A DNA stretch of 64,000 nucleotides from Agrypnia vestita (taxonomy: Eukaryota; Arthropoda; Insecta; Trichoptera; Phryganeidae): positions 186,001 to 250,000 of the forward strand of contig JADDOH010023117.1 of assembly GCA_016648135.1 (NCBI GenBank). The letters run 5' to 3'. How positions within the stretch are numbered: position 1 is the first letter of the stretch; each line of letters opens with the position of its first letter. A program made the translations under genes and the position numbers. Positions 11,240 through 24,037 of the stretch are shown in pieces. The notes under the pieces are model-generated. The model was not told where the DNA came from, did no database searches, and worked only from the letters and a program-made list of their open reading frames with translations.

Positions 11240-12722
11240 TATAAGAAAAGATTTAAGAATCCTCAATAGGCGTGTCAAACAAACATAACTTGAATAAGCT
11301 GATTTTAATGAGCAATAACCTAAGATTGATACTTGATATTGTAGAAATGACCTTAGAGAATTTATTAACATTGAAAGACAATGTTCAGTTTTTGTAGGGT
11401 AAGACCGGGATAGATGCCCCAGTTTTCGAAAGAGCCTCATTATTTTAATACCAAATATATTGGCATAGATTAGTCCTATAATATAGTTAGTTTAATCATT
11501 CATGTAGCTTTAGAATCTGTATTTGTTTACCTAACTATTACTGGTTTTGCAGAAATTATGTTTTTGCGAGACTATTTTTTTGGGGATAGATGCCTAACTA
11601 TAAGGATAGATGCCTCACTATGAAATTGCTTAGAAGGATAGATGCCGTTTTTAAATAATCCACAAGAATAAGTAATCACAATGTAAGATTTATTTATAAT
11701 CCTCAGATATGGGTAATATGACACGCATAATCATAATTATATATATGCATCTCTTAAACAAAAAAAAATGTTTTTTAGCGATAACTAATCAACATTCATA
11801 TACATCTCTAACGTTACTGAATTGACTACTTTTGTGCCTTTCTTTGCAACAACTTTTCCAGGTTTATTGTTAAGGCGGTACATTCACTGCAAATGCATAT
11901 TTGGGCGTTTTTTACGAAAATGTGGGTTTTTATTATTCATTTATATCAGAATGTATATGATAGATTGCATTTTTTTAGGACAATAACTTAGATAGAACCT
12001 TTATTCTTATATAAAAGTAATAAACTAAACATTATTTACAATAATTAAGAAAAATATAGGCATTAATCCACAGGCCGTGGCAAAAAAAACCTTTTTAATG
12101 TTCCCGGGCGTAGAGTGGTTCGCTTAAAATTTCTATGTAAGCATAATATGTTTTTTTATACATATAAAGTTTACTTAATTATCTAGAATCCATACGTAGG
12201 AAATTAAGAAATATTCAATATTAAAAAAGTATCATTTTTCAAACATGCTTAAATATTTACGATTTTTGGTCATTTTCAAATGTTGTTTATTCATATAAAA
12301 AGATGATTTTAAACGATATATTGTATCTATATTCGCACTTTAAGTCTTCATTCACTATTAAAAAGCTAAATTTTTTATAAAAAACGCGTTAATTATTATT
12401 TTAAAATAAAAATTCTTAAGTATGAAAAACGACATCATCAACGTCAGAACGCGTGTTAGATGCCGTCTGGCCACGGCAGAGGTCAGTCGTGTTTATGTAG
12501 CAGAATATTCCTCGTCATTTATTTCACTATTCATTGTACTTTTACGCCAAATTTGACATTTATATGAATTATTATTATATAATACGCTCAAAAGCAATTG
12601 ATATCTCCCATATATTAAGGTTTTATATGGATTTTCATACGGTTTCATCCTTTTTACACTTTGAACATGCGTCACATGTCAGTTTCGGTATTATCCTATT
12701 TTTAACAATTGTTCCAGATCAT

Positions 12723-12816
12723 TTGAGGTATCAAGATACATACTGTACGCGCCGTGCGCATGCGCGTTCTTGAGGTATCAAGATACATACTGTACGCGCC
12801 GTGCGCATGCGCGTTC
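12723..12816. repeat. Tandem duplication, two perfect 47-bp units
   Basis: Each unit starts TTGAGGTATCAAGATACATA and ends in a CpG-rich GCGCCGTGCGCATGCGCG block. The two are identical, so the duplication is recent. It lies inside the pogo-like element. Confidence 0.95.
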
Positions 12817-13387
12817 ACGTCTACCGTGTATTTATTTCTTGTTTAATATTAACGATATTCATTATGATATGAAAAGTATTTCAGAATTATTAATATGTTT
12901 TTTAAATTCTATACAGTAAGTAATAATTGGACGTAAATAAAATACGGGAATCTGTCGATAGATAAAATAATACATTTTGATGTACGCAGTACGTTCGTGG
13001 GGCTAGGTAATTGTTTTGTTTTTGTCATATTACGATACGCATTGATTTAAAAAGGAGTTCAGAATTATTACTATGATTCTTAAATTATTTACGGAAAATA
13101 ATAAGTCGACTCAAATAATATAAGATCATTTGTCTAAAGATATATAAGTAAATATTTTGATACGTGAGGTGTTTCTGCGGGGATGCCTGACGCGGACGAA
13201 AGCGAAGAATATATGACCATTTCTTTCTATCAAAACCTTACTGTTTTAGCAACGTATGTACCATAAATATGTAACGAATGTGTAATTTTTATTCGATTTG
13301 CGCTCAGATTACATGTCGCGCACGGCTTGAAAGCACATGATCTATCGATGTAATTTGACAGATACACATGTTTGAGAATCGGCTATC

Positions 13388-13715
13388 CCGCCTTAAGCTG
13401 AATTCCTGATTCTTCCATATTATAAATCCTTTCAGGCTTATCCATGAGGCCATTATCGTTCAGGACTTTGGTCAGTTCATAAAAATTATTTACTTCTTCT
13501 CTGCTAAGATCTTTATCCCTGGCGACAGATAAACCTTTTGCTTGCCTGATAGACAACACTGGATTTTGCTCAATAACCGATTCCGTTTTTTATTTCCGCC
13601 TTTGTAATGTTCTGGATGGAATCCCAAATCGTCTTTTCATTGATCCCCAATTTTTTTTTGTCAATTTCATCGAAAGCTGACTGTAGCTGCTCTATTGTCC
13701 AAGAGATTACTCGAG
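13388..13715 (-). pseudogene. Pogo/Tigger-like transposase fragment, frameshifted
   Basis: Reading down from 13715, one frame gives WTIEQLQSAFDEIDKKKLGI and onward to a stop, resembling the N-terminal HTH region of pogo-type transposases. A second frame continues with NPVLSIRQAKGLSVARDKDL and then EEVNNFYELTKVL, DKPERIYNMEESGIQL. The last part corresponds to the start of the DDE catalytic domain, where the family has I-N-DE-G; here the first acidic pair reads EE. The rest of the catalytic domain is not seen. It is non-functional. Confidence 0.7.
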
Positions 13716-14325
13716 TATTTTGTATTTCCTAGGCATGGCTCACCTACAACAAGCAAGGTATGTATGAATAAAACACTTAATTGAAATGCAAGTATCCCAC
13801 ACACACATTATTTCTATTAGTTAGTACCAAAATAGTCATGACATAATACAAATACACTTTAAAAATTCTTTGACAGGGCTCTTAGAGTGTAGAGGGATAG
13901 AAGCCCCTAAGGGCATCTATCCTTTGAAAACTCGGGGCGACTATCCTTTACGCTAGGGATAGATGCCCCTTTATATTTTAAGTAAAATAAATGAAAAAAT
14001 CAGTGATTGACTTCTAAATGTATTCTCAATGAACCAATGTATTAATACATTTAAAATAAATTATAATCAATTACTACTTATAAAGATATGGAGCAGTGAA
14101 TATTTACGTTTAAAACTTTGAAGCGTCCACTGCGAATGTATTCAGTCCCACAAGCGAGAAACGTCCAGCCCGCACAACAGCTTGCGTGTCGCTGAGGTGG
14201 GGTGCGTATGTGGCGCGTATTTTAACAACACATATACTGTTTTGTTTTTTGCTAGTTTGTGTTTTTAGAAACAAGGCGTCTATCCCAGTGTGGCATCTAT
14301 CCCGGTCTTACCCTAACAGTTCTGG

Positions 14326-15683
14326 AAAGACAAAACTGTTTTCTATCACAATCTACATGGCTGATATAATAATACTATAGGTCGACCACAATCAAAAGAC
14401 CATTTCCTAGTTTTGTCCGGTAAGAAGAAAGCGGGGATGGCAAACCCGTATTACAAGCCTCAATATGATATTCTAAATAAATATATATTTTTTAGCTTAA
14501 AAAAGGTTACTTACTTACTAGAAAAACTTCTTTTGTGTTCATTTTTTGCATCATAACAGCACACATATTCTTTGCCCACATTCTTTTGAATGCGGTCTGA
14601 GGTCATGAGGGGGAATGCTTTCAGTTTCTGAGGATTTTATTATCATTTAACCTACAACTTCCCTCGACTAAAATATGATAGGAGTAGGATTTCAAAATCT
14701 TGTTTTATCTACTTTAACTTTCCAAAAAAAATACTTTCAAAAGTCTTTCCCACTAGAAATTTTTCGCAGACTGAGGGGGGGGGACGCTTTCAATTTCCAA
14801 AATTTTCACTACCTAAAGAGAAGGAATAAGATTAATTGCCAAAAATTTCATCAATTTTGAGATTTGCGATTTAATGAACAATTTATTTTCCACCTACTGA
14901 ACTAACGAACGATAGTTCACTAAAGTGAACTACATATACCGTTTGTTCAGTGAAATGAAATGTTCTAAAAGAACACCCATCTCTACAGAGCAGGGAAGCT
15001 ATGAGTATTGTCTCAAGTAAGATGTGAAAAATGGTGAGTTACTTCCAGGTCTCTGCTACCAGAGTGTAAGTTTGCGTAGCATGGGGATTAGAATTTATAT
15101 TGGAAGGAATGATAATAAATCAGAGTTTTAACAGTTGGAAAGGAGTAAATTTATTGTCAAAAAAATATAATAAGTACAGGCATTTGTTTGTCATGATAAA
15201 CAAGTGTTTGCCTTAAGAGGCAGCAAACATCAACAGATCAACTATAATTCTAAATCTAAGCAGGAACAGTAGAAAATTTCTTACACTCAAAAGTAATACA
15301 GCCTGTGTAATTCAATACAATTCAAGAAAATTGTTATTGAAACTGTTTTAAAATCATGTCTTTTTTCCACAGAATTGCATAAAAATATCACCTGTACATT
15401 TTTACAACTATAATGTACTTCGACAATGATGTGCATTTTATTATTTGTGCTTCATTATTTAAAAATCTACTTATAAATAAGATGATACATAATTATTAAA
15501 TAAAGGGAAGCCCTCAAACGTTTACAGGGGCAATATCTAATAAAAAAATGTAATGGATAAAAATCTATTTAAAATAACTGCACAATGTTATATAGAGTCC
15601 AAAAGAAATTGCTCTAATAGAATTTTTTAAATTTGCAGATGTTACATATAAAACATTGCTCATAAAATAAATATAATTTTCAG
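14326..15683. other. No feature seen
   Basis: AT-rich DNA with short open frames only. A few small symmetric motifs (for example around 14890-14985, GTTCACT repeats) are too short to classify. Confidence 0.4.
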
Positions 15684-15903
15684 TCATACCAGAGACAGAC
15701 CTCTTTCCATTTAAGAAAGACAGTAGAATTAGTATTTGTAAGCCTTACAATACGACGCACGTTGTTTAATTGTGTTGGTGTTTACGGGTATAAACACTAA
15801 CACAACAAAACAATGTGGCTCCTACGCATGACTTACACTTTTGATTATCTAATTCTAATTTAAATTGTCTTTCTTAAATGGATAAGAAAGTGGTATACCA
15901 GCC
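15684..15903. repeat. Palindromic MITE, family G, copy 1
   Basis: Outer arms carry TCTTTCCATTTAAGAAAGA-type sequence. The centre has TTGTGTTGGTGTTTACGGGT mirrored by a TAAACACTAACACAA block. Related copies are at 62165-62345 and 62668-62855. Confidence 0.8.
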
Positions 15904-16075
15904 AGAAAAAGGAATACTATGATACATCCAGACATTCAATTATGTACAATTTAATATCATTCTCCGCAACATTTCCTCTTAATCTTTTTAATTGCTGTAC
16001 GAAATTAAATATTACTGTAGGTACAGCAAAGATCAACGCTTTTTGGACATTGTTGGATGTTTATAACAAATTTAA

Positions 16076-16327
16076 CCACTTCACGCTCACGGCTTGCTAT
16101 TCAAAAATGAATAGATTTTTTTAATTGCATTTTAATAATCTACGTATAATTTAAAAAAAGAGGTTTTATGCCCCCCAAACGTATGGTGTAAATAACTCAT
16201 CACACAGACTAGGTGATCCACTAACCATTTCTATATATAGAAATCGCATGTATATGAGAGCGAGCATAATGCCAAGTGGGTACTAGTATGGGTACGGGTG
16301 GGCAGTATGAGTGCGAACATGAAGTGG
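16076..16327. mobile_element. TTAA-flanked short element, piggyBac-like MITE candidate
   Basis: CCACTTCA at the left and TGAAGTGG at the right are each bordered by TTAA (16072-16075 and 16328-16331), the target of piggyBac transposases. The terminal repeat is only 8 bp before it diverges, so the call is tentative. Confidence 0.4.
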
Positions 16328-16496
16328 TTAATGTTTTGGAGGTCATTTTGCAACATACCAATAAAATTAACTACAGACAATGAACGTCTACAATATTTTG
16401 AAACGATGCCGCAGCAGCTTCACTCCACTCAGGATAACAATATTGCTATAATATCCCAAGACAAATTAGACAGGTTGTACTTATTTATGTACTCTT

Positions 16497-17277
16497 AAGC
16501 CATGTATTCACTAGGGGACAAATCGCGAAACATTCCGCTCGACATGTCGCATCAACATCTACGCTCATGTTTCGGGGACATCCGATGAGGTTATGGATGA
16601 CAGCTGCGGTATCACATTTCCGCGTTTTTCTCGCAATTCGAAATGTTTTTTTGGGTTGCAATTTCAAATTAACGAGGTTTTACTGTAGTAAATTGAATAT
16701 TATTAAAAACAAGGTCCTTTTTGCAAATAATTATTGTTTTCCAGACATCACGGAAATATATCGCCCTATGAGGTTATGATGATAGCCGCGTATCTGTTTA
16801 TGTTAATGAGTTTATCGAAAAGTAAGAGGAGAAAAAAGAGGAGAATGCGAAATTATTAACTGCAAAGAGAAAGAAGGACGGACATTCTAACGGGTCTTCC
16901 GATCGATACACGCTCGAGTGAGTTCGAGAACGATTTCGTTTCCCCCCGCATTGTCTCTTGACATATACAAGACTCGCCTGCTATTCACTTGTAACATACC
17001 AGCAAAAAGCCCAGACCGCATGAGAATCAGACGTGGTATGACGCTCCGCGGAATGTTTGCAGTGAGTACCTCGGTTACTGTGTCGCATCGGCAACGTTGC
17101 ACTGCATCGGTATAAATTGCCGCGCTATGGTTGTGGGAGGCCTCGCGTAAAACAGTCCCCCCCCCCGACCCCGAAAAACAAAAACGAAAAGAAACAAACG
17201 GGTGCAGCGACGTGCACGGGACTCTATGCCGCGCGTGCTGTTGAGGGACAATTTGTCCCCTAGTGAATACATGGCTT
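16497..17277. mobile_element. Non-autonomous element with a perfect 27-bp terminal inverted repeat
   Basis: AAGCCATGTATTCACTAGGG plus GACAAAT at the left is exactly mirrored at 17251-17277. TTAA occurs at both borders (16495-16498 and 17277-17280), with one extra T at the right. The interior is CpG-richer than its surroundings and encodes nothing recognisable. It holds one pogo-like tip at 16665-16687, and the block TGAGGTTATG-ATGA occurs twice (16584 and 16767). The superfamily is uncertain; the ends do not match the piggyBac CCY start. Confidence 0.75.
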
Positions 17278-17369
17278 TAAAGTTTCTGTGAGAAATGTCA
17301 AATTGATTTTTAATTGAAAAATTCATACCTACTTTTAAATAAATATCACTATTTATTTTATATAATATT

Positions 17370-17855
17370 TATCAAAAACTTATATTTTAGACAAAACTCC
17401 AGATTTCAATAACTGGTTTGCGTGATGATATAGATAGCAGGTCTGACATTAGAATCCATGTATGTGTAACAAAATATTTATGTACCTTTTTATTTTAAAA
17501 TGATTTTGCCATTACTGCAAAACTCTTGGGTGTTGAAAAGTGATATCACACCATCGTATATGTAGACTTAAAAACAGGATGCATTTTCTGCTGCCTGTCT
17601 TGAATTTTAAGTATTTATGAATCGCTCATATTCCACATCCCTCCTCACTCAACATATCACATTAATTAATTAGACCATGTAGATTCCCAACTATTTTCCA
17701 AATGTCTCATGTGAAATTGCAAAATTCATCAATGTAATTAAGTGCGAAATTACACGGGCGTAAATAAATATATTGGTGCTATATTTGAGTGTTTGGGTGG
17801 TTATCACCAAAATAACAACATTGTTATTTTCAGAATAGGCCGGACTAATATAATA
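17370..17855. repeat. Dispersed repeat, family F, copy 1
   Basis: About 480 bp that aligns by eye with 60565-61105. Shared blocks include ATCCATGTATG, GGGTGTTGAAA-GATAT, the CTGCCTGTCT/CTTCCTGTCT block and CCTCACTCAAC. The right end, ATAACAACATTGTTATTTTC followed by AGAATAGGCC, matches the tips of family E. Confidence 0.75.
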
Positions 17856-19018
17856 GGAGTCGAGACATGATTGTTATGATAAAGCAAACCAATGAGATGA
17901 AGTTTGGTACAACAGCATGAAACCCAATACTGTTGTATCATAGATTGTAACTACAAATTATTATAGTTCACGGTCAAGATACTTTGACATACAATTCTTA
18001 GAAACAATTACAGAAATGTACAGTAGTTTTATTTACATTTCAGTAGTTCATGAGCACAATTTAGAGGGAACGCTGATTGTTTGGTCTTGGATTATTTTAG
18101 CAATATTTTATGTAATTTAGTGCAGTTTTAGCATAAAACTAAAATATCAATTAAGGAATATTTCGAGGAACAAAAGATTGACAAAATATAATATGTGTAT
18201 ACACATATCTACATTCAAACAATGGTTGAGAAATATAATATCCACATTCAAACATGTTATTGGACACACATTGAAAACGTCAATATTTTCTAATGAATTA
18301 AAACAATTTTATAGAACAGACTTTATTCGCATATTATAATTTGGGTTTTAAAACTCAAATTTCGAAGTTAATATTATTTGTTTATTTTATGTAAGAAATT
18401 GAAATAAATAAACATGTGGAAAGATAAATACATTTGAGAGTCCATTAAATGGTGTAGAAAACCATTATTGGCTGTCTTCCCTTTGAACTCTTCCAGAATC
18501 TGATAAATCCCTTAATTATTGTTCAAGAATAATAAGTACAATATAGTAAAAACCAAACTATTCTTTGGGAAATCTATCCACACTGACTGAAAATGTAAGC
18601 ATTGTCGAGAACTAAATACATATTACAAAAGGAAGTCATGTCCTTCATTTTAAATTAATCGGGTAAACTATTCTAAACACGGATGACTTTTGGTTTCACT
18701 GTGATATGTCTTTCAATGAAACTCAGAACAATTCTATCCTGGTATTCATGTATGTATGAATACATATTTCTATAGCATCATGAGAAAATTTAGATTCAAA
18801 TCTCAATTACTCATGAATTAGGGTAAGTTTGAAATTAAATGTGTAATTATGTTTGTAATTTAAAAAAATAAAAATCACTATGGTTTTATTATTTAACGCC
18901 AACACTACTAAAAATTCGACTAACAGGTTTCTGGTTATTTGCATACCCAAGAAATCAGTTTTAACCGGTTATGCAATTGTATTTTTTGGAAAAGAGAAGT
19001 CAAGCGAATATTCTAGCT
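17856..19018. other. No feature seen
   Basis: AT-rich DNA with no exon-like or repeat structure recognised. Confidence 0.45.
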
Positions 19019-19225
19019 TAGAGTGCCACCACGATAACTTGGCGTGCGAGGGAGGTCGCCCCTGTCGTGAAACAGAAGTTGCCAGGTTGTAAATTTATTA
19101 CACAATACATAATGTACTGAATGTCCGGTGACCAGTGTCAATATAAATTTGGTCGGGTAACAGCGTGCTCTGCGGCAGCCGCTCTATCTGTCAAACTATC
19201 AGACGGTAATATCGGTCCATTATTT
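19019..19225. repeat. Dispersed 205-bp repeat, copy 1 (partner at 32289-32499)
   Basis: Begins AGAGTGCCACCACGATAACT and ends ATATCGGTCCAT. The two copies are highly similar across the whole length and diverge abruptly at the GGTCCAT end. Read on the minus strand it contains the end of the short ORF at 19138-19308. Confidence 0.85.
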
Positions 19226-19308
19226 GCTTTTTCAGCTTCGCAAAACTTTAATACTTCATTGGCAATTGTACTTGCACCACCCTGGACTGTTTTGGTTGTT
19301 TTGGACAT
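19138..19308 (-). pseudogene. Short transposon-type ORF, N-terminal fragment
   Basis: ATG at 19308 starts a 56-residue frame: MSKTTKTVQGGASTIANEVL, then KFCEAEKANNGPILPSDSL, TDRAAAAE and a stop. N-termini of this form (EFCE-EK-, then IP-D---RAAA-GVS as a helix-turn-helix) are found in uncharacterised insect transposon proteins, which is my basis for the label. The second half is repeated at 32415-32499, with the same stop but a different upstream sequence. The match to a known family was not tested, and the reading after RAAAA looks degraded. Confidence 0.4.
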
Positions 19309-19479
19309 AATAATTGTATATTGGTAATCAAGATGTCACAGCTCCCGAGCAAATACAAAATTGTACTGAATTACAGGGCGAGGGGTTGCCGCCGGGTGCG
19401 GGCGGGGCGGGTTTTAGTTCCAAGCCTGCTGCACGCCAAGTTATGTTGGGCAGGCAATACAGCCCATCCTAAAACCCAA

Positions 19480-20945
19480 ACTATATAAGACACGATGATT
19501 GGATTTACATCAGACAAGTTATTGAGTAAAAATTACTTTTCGATCCTCTTCTATGATCTGCATTGAATATAGGCCTCCTCTTTCTTACTTTCCATAGCTC
19601 TGTCTCTCGCGTAATGCTTCCAATTTATCCCAATAATTTGTCTTATATTATCTGACCATTACATCCTAATATGATATTACTTAAAGTTATCATTTTTTAA
19701 CCAAATAAAAATATGTGGCTTTCGGTTACACTATAAAATTATTGGTTAGCCAATTTCGGTTAAAATCGTTTTGGAAGCCACAATCAACAGATTTCAGAAA
19801 AAATCCTTTGGGCAGTCAAATAATAAAACTAGCGCTGATTTACAAAATTACTCTATAAATGAATTATTAAAATGATTAAATACTTTAATCGAAACTGGCA
19901 AGACGCTGCCGTCTGTGTGATGGAATATTCAACAACCATTTTATCTAAGAGACAATACCAAGAACATGTTTATTTTAATTAAAAGGAAACCCCGAAAAAA
20001 ATTATAGCATTATTTCTATATAATTTGGAAAAAAATTCTTTTATAGTAGGTATATTAAAGAGATTGTTTTCCAAGGTTGTATATTTTGCAAACTCGGTTT
20101 ATGAATATTCATGTAATAAGGAGTCTAGATGTAATTAAATGCAAAAAAAAAAACAGTTTAGCAACAGAAGATATTTGCCTGAATTTATTATTTAGGGCAT
20201 AACATGCAGGATTAACATGTAGAATAGAATAAGAAAACAGATTAACATGTAGAAAAATACAAACAATTAGGGTTTCAATGATATTTTCCATAAGAAAGTG
20301 TTTTTGGCGAAAGTGACAAATTTAGTTTATATTTTAAAAATACATCTCAATTAGGTGTGGAATTCCACTCTATACAACAGATTATCAACAGTTTTAAAAT
20401 AATGAACTGTCAGACCTATGAAATAAATCAGACTTTGCTCATATTGTATAAAGAAGAAAATGGTACAAAGGGACCATTGGCCCTGAAACATGCTGATATT
20501 TCAATATGCAAAAACACAAATTTTGTGGTGGGTAAATGATATTCATTAAAAAAAATATGCCATTATCGGAATGGTAATTAAAGGGTAGTCCCTAGTATTC
20601 TAAGAAAGTAATTAACATTTAATATGTGTATAGTTACTAGTGTTCTGCATAAATCATTTTCCCATTTGACACAAATTTACACACCTATGTAATGAATTTT
20701 CTGCAAATTGGGAGTTAGTGTACTAAATAAATTTATAAATGTCGAAATTTAATCACAACTAACTTTTTGAAGTAAATTTATTAACTAAGTACGCTTGAAA
20801 CACAGACAACTGCACAATTTAATGCCAGATTGAAGAAATCAATTGTTTAATGAGTCCCATAATTCCAAAGGCACTTTTAAAAGTTTATAGATAAATTGAA
20901 TAAACTGTTAAACCTATTTGGAGATTGGTGTATAAATTGTAAATA
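19480..20945. other. No feature seen
   Basis: AT-rich; only short open frames of AT-biased composition. The GC-rich stretch just before it (19375-19475) is weakly palindromic and unassigned. Confidence 0.4.
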
Positions 20946-21437
20946 CAATAGAACCTCTTTAATTCGAAATTCAAGGGACCCAAAAAAAAAAACATTTTAA
21001 ATTATGCAGATTCGAAATTCAATATAAAAAAAAAATGCAATGCAATTGCGAAATTCACCTAAAATTGTAAAAGCTCATGAAAATAGCCATTAATTGTATG
21101 AAAAAAGTCTATTTTTGCAAATTTCAAGAAATCATTTCGAAAACGCAATATGCTAATGCAATGATCGCGACATTTCTATTACTCAAGTACCCGATATTGA
21201 CATATTTGTTGTTCACTTGCGAAAAAATTGAAATATTTTTTCCAATTTAGTCAAATTAAAAAAAAAATATTTTGTGAACTAAAATATATTGATTTATGGC
21301 GCAAGGGGGCTAAAAACTATTATGAATAACCGTGGTTTTCAAATTATAGGGGTTAATATACTATGAAATTAACATTTTAGGACTTGAGGGGGTTTAATAG
21401 TTTCCAATTATGGAGGTTCAAATTAACAGCGTTTTCT
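20946..21437. mobile_element. Non-autonomous element with pogo/Tigger-like tips
   Basis: The left tip, CAATAGAACCTCTTTAATTC, and the right tip, TCAAATTAACAGCGTTTTCTG, are imperfect inverted repeats about 490 bp apart with TA outside each. The left 60 bp are shared with 54342-54400. There is no coding capacity. Confidence 0.6.
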
Positions 21438-21451
21438 GTATTATAAATCGG

Positions 21452-21605
21452 CCGCACTCTGAAAATAGCAATATTGTTATTTCTATATATTGACAGTTAT
21501 TGTATAACATTTAATGCCATCACTTTTGACATTTTTTTTTTGACATGAGGTTTGAAATGAATGAATTCAATCAATCAGAAAGCTCTAAAACAAACAAATG
21601 TTGAG
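21452..21605. repeat. Palindromic MITE, family E, half copy
   Basis: Starts GGCCGCACTCTGAAAATAGC and continues through a TGACAGTTATTGTATAACAT block to AATCAGAAAGCTCTAAAAC. It matches one arm of the full element at 43851-44172. The opposite arm is absent. Confidence 0.7.
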
Positions 21606-21640
21606 TTATTCACAATTTGAGAATTTCAGAATACGGACAA

Positions 21641-21898
21641 ATGAGTTGTATATTTCCAGACACCGCTAACTCCATATCAAAACAATTTACAGCAGGTCAA
21701 GTAATTTATACCTTATTGTGTGAGATGTTATTACCTACACTGTTAGTTTTTCTAGAAAGTTTGTTTACATTTATAACAAACTTTCTAGAAAAACTAACAG
21801 TGTAGGTAATAACATCTCACACAATAAGGTATAAATTACTTGACCTGCTGTAAATTTCTTTGGTTTGGAGTTATCTGTGTCTGGAAATATACGACTCA
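21641..21898. repeat. Long near-perfect palindrome, about 125-bp arms
   Basis: The arms meet near 21772 at TTGTTTACATTTATAACAAA. The inner 85 bp or so are perfectly complementary (for example AAACTTTCTAGAAAAACTAA on the right arm); the outer part has a few mismatches. Any transcript through it would form a stable hairpin. Confidence 0.9.
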
Positions 21899-24037
21899 AA
21901 TATATAATTTAAAGTTGTAACAAGTTGGACTCAATGATTGTCCACACATTTACATAAAATGAAAGGATAGCATGTTAGTTTGACCTGAGATAAATAAAGA
22001 ATTAATGACATTTGGAATTATAAGATTCATGTACAATTAATTAGTTAAGTATTGTTTTTAATGGTCCATAAAATTTCTCGTGAGATATGACCTTGAAAAC
22101 AATATTTTTGATTAAATTTACAAAGCATTTCATTCCCAATTCCGAAAGATGACTAAATATCCCACAATCTTTATTATATTTTTTGTTACTTTAAAGATTT
22201 TGGGGGTTTAAATTGCAATTTGTTGAACAATTTTAGTTGGTGTGATATTCTTTATGTAGGTATATTGTGTACCCAAGTATTTATGCTGTGCTTTCAACAT
22301 ACTCTTTTTTTATTTTAGTTTTATTTTAAGTTGTTGTGAATAATATATGAAATAATGAAATTCTGCACAAAAATAAATTTTAAAATTAAAAAATTAATTA
22401 TTTTACAATTTTCTGACGACCCTAGAATTGCCAGAAATGTCTGAATTATGAAACTTATAAAAAGGCGGAATATGTATGCGGCAAAATGTTTATTTTTAAT
22501 CTGTGCTTGTGAACATAGCCCATGCAGGTACTTAATATGTTCTGGACATAATGTTTAAATATAGATAGGTACCTACATATATTTGATCGGCAGGAACTCA
22601 AAACAAATAGATTTCTGTCTGGTCAGTTGGAAATTACAAAAAGATGTTCTGTTTGGTCGAAAACATAAATCTAATCAATCACAAGTAGTACCTACTAAAA
22701 TTGCTGTAACGACCACCACCTGCATTAACACGCCATAAATATATAATATTATATTTATTCGTAGTGTCAACACTTGTGCATCCCTACACCAATATCCTTA
22801 CTAAAGGAATTATTTTTTAAAAGTACATACCTATTATATATATGTACATATTTACAAAACATACATATAAAATATTTTACTTTGAAATACAATTTCATCA
22901 TATCTATAAGTAGGTTCATATTAAAAACAATTTAATTGTCACTTTAAAAATTATAAAAGTACAGAAGCAAATGGACATACATTTAAATATTTTTGAAACT
23001 GCAGAGTTTTTCAGCAGCTAATGGAAGACTGGAATAATTACATAAAAACTGGACTTTCATAAAAACATTGTGATAATAATCAGTGTCATACTGAAAAAGA
23101 TTTCCTAACAATATTGTTATCATTAATAATTTTGGTTGAGATTAACAGAATGTTGGCAGTTTAAATTGATTTAATTAAATACATACTATGATGATCAATT
23201 ACCGTTCACTGACACATAGATACTTTCCCATAATCTTAAAATTTATCAATTTTATTGATTTTATAAAGGTATATTCTCAATATATACCTGGCTCTGAAAA
23301 GAATCTCGAGGATTTGTGACAAGGTATGCATGCAGGTATGATTTGCAGGGTCAGAGGTCATACCCATACATTCGATACACCATTGATGACAACGAATAGA
23401 GAGATTATGATTTTTTAAATATAATAAAACCAGTAATCTCACTCATGTGCATAAAAGCTCAGTTTTCGGTTAAGTTTTGTGAAAATTCTGCAAATAAAGA
23501 AAGAAAAAATATTCATTAAATATGGTAATTAAGTATCGTTAGTTTTTTGAAACAATAATTGTTTAAATTTTTGTAATATGGTACGCCTGCAAAATCTAAT
23601 CACGATTAATAATAGGTAAAGAATAAACATTATTTTAAAAAGTCAATTCACAGAATTCCACAAATGTTGAATGCGGGGGCTACTTTATGCTGTATGTATA
23701 AAAAAGTTCCAGCTAGATCATTTGTGTCTAAAAATAAATAAGTATTTCACAGCCACAAAAAATGTATTTTTCATTCACGTTCCACTGCTGTTAACAATCT
23801 ACTTTGTTTCTGTTTTACGTAATAATCTTAAAGGCATAATCAGGAACGAAAATCAAGATATTCTGTACACAAGAGGCGTTGATATACTCAAGTTCAGTAG
23901 AAATCACAATTTACATGGACGGTTGGAGAGTTTGAGGAGTTCTCAAACTATTTTTTTAAAAGAAAATTTTTGGGTACGTTCAAATCTTTTGGAACACAAC
24001 TACTGGATTTTCTTCCCCGGAGATATCATAATTAATT
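21899..24037. other. No gene seen
   Basis: AT-rich. A 122-codon open frame at 23671-24039 has no motif, and its last 50 bases belong to repeat family D, so I do not treat it as a gene. Confidence 0.4.

Larger units (their letters stand above)
11397..14313. mobile_element. Pogo-like DNA transposon, about 2.9 kb, with subterminal motif arrays
   Basis: Inverted ends read GGGTAAGACCGGGATAGATG plus CC and are flanked by TA (11395-11396 and 14314-14315). The unit GGATAGATGCC or its complement occurs four times near the left end (11408, 11584, 11604, 11636) and six times, allowing one or two mismatches, near the right end (13895, 13912, 13936, 13957, 14275, 14292). The interior has a decayed minus-strand transposase similar to pogo/Tigger/CENP-B-like proteins at 13388-13715 and a 47-bp tandem duplication at 12723. 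TA flanks and the transposase type agree with the Tc1/mariner superfamily, pogo branch. Confidence 0.8.
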
